A DNA stretch of 64,000 nt from Flavobacteriaceae bacterium (lineage in GTDB: Bacteria > Bacteroidota > Bacteroidia > Flavobacteriales > Flavobacteriaceae). The position numbers and the translations under genes are program-made. Position 1 is the stretch's first letter, and each line of letters begins with the position of its first letter. The stretch is from positions 1-64,000 of the forward strand of contig JAITMD010000013.1 of NCBI GenBank assembly GCA_031277535.1, written 5' to 3'. The notes under the pieces are model-generated. The model ran no database searches and was not told the DNA's origin. It saw only the letters and a list, made by a program, of their open reading frames with translations. Below, one piece after another: positions 61,917 to 64,000 of this stretch.

Positions 61917-62678
61917 ATGAGTAAGAAAGGTAAGGTAACGTTAGTTTTGACAAGCTGTAATAGATTTGATTTATTAAAGCTGACTATAGAAAGTTTTTTG
62001 AAATATAATACTTATCCAATTGATAAGTACATTTTTATTGAGGACTCTGATAAAATTAAGAGTTTAGAAAAAGTAGTTTATAGTTTTTCGGAACTAAAAG
62101 ACAAAGTTATTTTACTTCATAATCCTGTGAATTTGGGGCAACTGAAAAGCATTGATAGAGCATATAGCTTTGTAGAAACAGAGTATGTTTTTCACTGTGA
62201 AGAAGACTGGATATTTTATAGAAGTGGTTTTATCGAAGATTCCATAAAAGTATTGGAATCTTACCCTAAAGTAATTAATATTTGGCTAAGAGAACGCACA
62301 GATACAAATCATTGTAAAGTGCTTGATACATGTGAGGTATTTGATAAACACAAATTGTATAAGTTTGATTTAGAAGATAAAAAAGAACCTTTTTCATTTA
62401 CTTTTAATCCTTGTGTAAAAAGAATCTCAGATTATGAAATGATAAAAGGTGGATATTCAAAGAATGGAATGGAAGATGTTATCAGTAAGTTTTATGAAGA
62501 GAGAGGATATTATGCCGTTATATTTGAAAAAGGATATGTAAGACATGAGGGATGGCATAGACGCGTTCTGGCAATGGAAAAGAAGAGAAGTGCCATACAA
62601 AAAGAGGCGGATGCATTGTTCAAAAAATATAAAGCAAAAGTTTATAAGCTTATAGGGATATTTGGGAAAGGAAAATAA
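61917..62678 (+). CDS. Family 2-like glycosyltransferase
   Basis: A 253-aa enzyme with a GT-A nucleotide-binding start (KVTLVLTSCNRFDLLKLTIE, KYIFIEDSD), LLHNPVNLGQLKSID and an acidic metal site FHCEEDWIFYRSGF. Basic C-terminal helices follow, as in LPS core transferases. It is cotranscribed with the two-domain glycosyltransferase. Donor and acceptor unknown. Confidence 0.85.
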   Translation: MSKKGKVTLVLTSCNRFDLLKLTIESFLKYNTYPIDKYIFIEDSDKIKSLEKVVYSFSELKDKVILLHNPVNLGQLKSIDRAYSFVETEYVFHCEEDWIFYRSGFIEDSIKVLESYPKVINIWLRERTDTNHCKVLDTCEVFDKHKLYKFDLEDKKEPFSFTFNPCVKRISDYEMIKGGYSKNGMEDVISKFYEERGYYAVIFEKGYVRHEGWHRRVLAMEKKRSAIQKEADALFKKYKAKVYKLIGIFGKGK

Positions 62679-62686
62679 CAGAATTA

Positions 62687-62726
62687 AATAATAAAAGCAT
62701 CATATTCTTATGATGCTTTTATTATT
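62687..62726. terminator. Bidirectional terminator between glycosyltransferase genes
   Basis: AATAATAAAAGCATCATA-TTCT-TATGATGCTTTTATTATT, an 18-bp perfect stem between convergent genes. Confidence 0.9.
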
Positions 62727-63832
62727 TATAACGATTGATAAAGCTTAATCCACTGTTTAGCAATTTCTTCATCATTAAATTTCTGAACAAATTGTTTTCC
62801 TTTGAGAACAATAGATTTACGAAGCTCAGAATCTTTTAAAAGTCTGTCAATGGCTTCTGTTATCTCAATTATATTATTTTCGTTAATATAGATGCTATCT
62901 GGTCCTCCAGCTTCAGGAAATACACCTGAATTTGTTGTAATAACAGGAGTACCTGAATACAATGCCTCAATAATAGGAATTCCAAATCCTTCAAATATTG
63001 AAGGATAGGCAAATACTGTAGCTAACTGATAAATATGAGCCAACTCAGTAAGTGTAATGCCTTGTAGAAAAATAACCTTGTGCTTGATATTATTAGCCTC
63101 TATATATTGTTCTATCTGAGTAGTATATTTTGTTTTTTTACCGATTAAAACTAATGTTGTATCGATGTCTTTTATTGCTTTAACTAAGCTTAATGCATTT
63201 TTGCGTTCTTCTAAAGTACCTACATTCAGCACAAATTCTTTTGGTAGATTATACTTTTGACGAGTTTGTTCTAAACTTTCTGGAGTATAAGTTTCTTTAA
63301 AAGCTTGAGCACAACCTTGATAGATTACTTGAACTTTTTCAGGAGCAACTTTTAAATATTGTACAATATCAGCTTTTGTTTGTTCGCTAATAGCTACAAT
63401 AGCATGAGAATGATCCACTGCATATTTGAATTTTTTAAAATGTGCTTTTCTATCCCAATACGAATATAAATGTGGATAACGTTCAAAGATCAAATCATGG
63501 ATTGTAACAACCGTTTTTACATTGGAAGGTATATCTGTAGGTATTTCACCAGAAAGTCCGTGATAAACGTCTAAAGTGCGCGTAACAGGTTCTTTACCGA
63601 TACAATAGGTTCTCCAAATAAAATGTAGTTTACGCATGAGTCCTTTTGGACTAATTATTTCAAAATGATTTGAAGCATCACTAAAGAAAGGAATGTTTTT
63701 TGGTTTTGGATTAAACAAAACATATGTATTAGAAGGGAAATAGTGATGAATAATGCGGACTAAGTCTCTACTATAATTTCCTAAACCTGTATTGTTGTGA
63801 AATAAACGCTTCGCGTCAAAACCTATTTTCAT
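62726..63832 (-). CDS. Family 4 glycosyltransferase (GT-B fold)
   Basis: The ATG at 63832 gives 368 aa starting MKIGFDAKRLFHNNTGLGNY, the usual N-terminus; the longer frame adds 10 residues. GT4 features are VVTIHDLIFERYPHLYS, VGTLEERKNALSLVKAI and the nucleotide-sugar site FAYPSIFEGFGIPIIEALYSGTP with EAGGPDS. It transfers a hexose from a nucleotide donor with retention. Convergent with the plus-strand glycan genes and probably part of the same surface glycan set. Confidence 0.92.
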   Translation of the reverse strand: MKIGFDAKRLFHNNTGLGNYSRDLVRIIHHYFPSNTYVLFNPKPKNIPFFSDASNHFEIISPKGLMRKLHFIWRTYCIGKEPVTRTLDVYHGLSGEIPTDIPSNVKTVVTIHDLIFERYPHLYSYWDRKAHFKKFKYAVDHSHAIVAISEQTKADIVQYLKVAPEKVQVIYQGCAQAFKETYTPESLEQTRQKYNLPKEFVLNVGTLEERKNALSLVKAIKDIDTTLVLIGKKTKYTTQIEQYIEANNIKHKVIFLQGITLTELAHIYQLATVFAYPSIFEGFGIPIIEALYSGTPVITTNSGVFPEAGGPDSIYINENNIIEITEAIDRLLKDSELRKSIVLKGKQFVQKFNDEEIAKQWIKLYQSL

Positions 63833-63897
63833 TTCTTGTATAGTTAGTGTGATATTATGCAAATGTACTGATCTAAAAGGATGTTTTGATATAAAAA

Positions 63898-63942
63898 AAT
63901 AGAATGTTTATTCCCTCAAAAAGGTAAAATAAGCATTCTATT
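63898..63942 (-). terminator. Terminator of a minus-strand gene entering from the right
   Basis: AATAGAATG and CATTCTATT pair; read leftwards the hairpin is followed by a run of seven T. It sits 30 nt beyond the stop of the partial minus-strand frame at the window edge. Confidence 0.65.
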
Positions 63943-63971
63943 TATTCAATGAGTTTATCTAAGAATGTAAC

Positions 63972-64000
63972 TTATACTGCTACATTATATTCTCTCAAAG
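63972..64000 (-). CDS. Last residues of a minus-strand gene cut by the window edge
   Basis: The minus-strand frame reads LREYNVAV followed by a stop. It is too short to identify. A terminator at 63898-63942 in the same orientation supports a real gene end here, probably another surface glycan or sugar-nucleotide gene given the neighbours (inference). Confidence 0.4.

Overview
The window comes from an AT-rich Bacteroidota genome, most likely family Flavobacteriaceae (a Myroides/Flavobacterium-like chromosome; the genus is a guess). Supporting signs are SusC/SusD pairs, a type IX secretion C-terminal sorting domain, the LpxC-FabZ fusion, an RteC regulator, and the Bacteroidota -7 promoter element TAnnTTTG just upstream of many starts. 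No rRNA, tRNA, CRISPR array or insertion sequence was seen.

The first ~36 kb look like an integrated conjugative or mobilisable element of the CTnDOT type carrying cargo. Backbone parts are a winged-helix-like protein, an excisionase-like HTH protein and RteC (0.3-1.8 kb); a second HTH protein, a DUF3945 protein and a topoisomerase III, which resemble the CTnDOT xis2d-orf3-exc excision operon (21.7-25.5 kb); RadC (29 kb); a VirD4-like coupling protein (31.3-33.3 kb, minus strand); and MobA/MobB-type relaxosome proteins (34.1-35.8 kb, plus strand). No integrase or tra genes lie in the window, so it is either part of a larger element or a decayed/mobilisable one.

Two cargo modules separate RteC from the excision operon. 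Module A (2.0-14.7 kb) combines a 110-aa Cys-containing protein, a polytopic membrane protein, a NarL-type two-component system, an S41 lipoprotein protease, a MauE-like redox membrane protein with a large C-terminal domain, a small exported four-cysteine protein (DUF6520 type), and convergently an S9 peptidase with its SusD/SusC importer. A 16-bp dyad is repeated exactly upstream of its two rightward units, which suggests a small regulon controlled by the resident response regulator. Module B (15.9-21.6 kb) is an Eco57I-like restriction-modification pair preceded by an XRE regulator that has a 34-bp perfect palindrome next to its start. Between the modules is ~1.1 kb of gene-free DNA rich in inverted repeats, including a 114-nt imperfect hairpin.

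From ~25.6 to 34 kb, housekeeping-type genes (exported protein, AraC regulators, alcohol dehydrogenase, methionine aminopeptidase, tRNA deacylase) are interleaved with mobility genes. From 35.8 kb on the DNA looks chromosomal: a T9SS-exported protein; a PhoX-like lipoprotein followed by a di-heme peroxidase fused to an imelysin-like domain; DUF695 protein; KptA; Crp and AraC regulators with DUF2938 and thioredoxin genes that share an upstream motif at identical spacing; an esterase; gamma-glutamyltransferase; YaaA; and HutH. The conserved lipid A block follows (HD protein, lpxD, lpxC-fabZ, lpxA, efp, second lpxD-like gene, sucD). The window closes with a polysaccharide deacetylase and three glycosyltransferases. 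An 11-bp tandem repeat array with inverted copies sits in the ~700-bp gap before yaaA.
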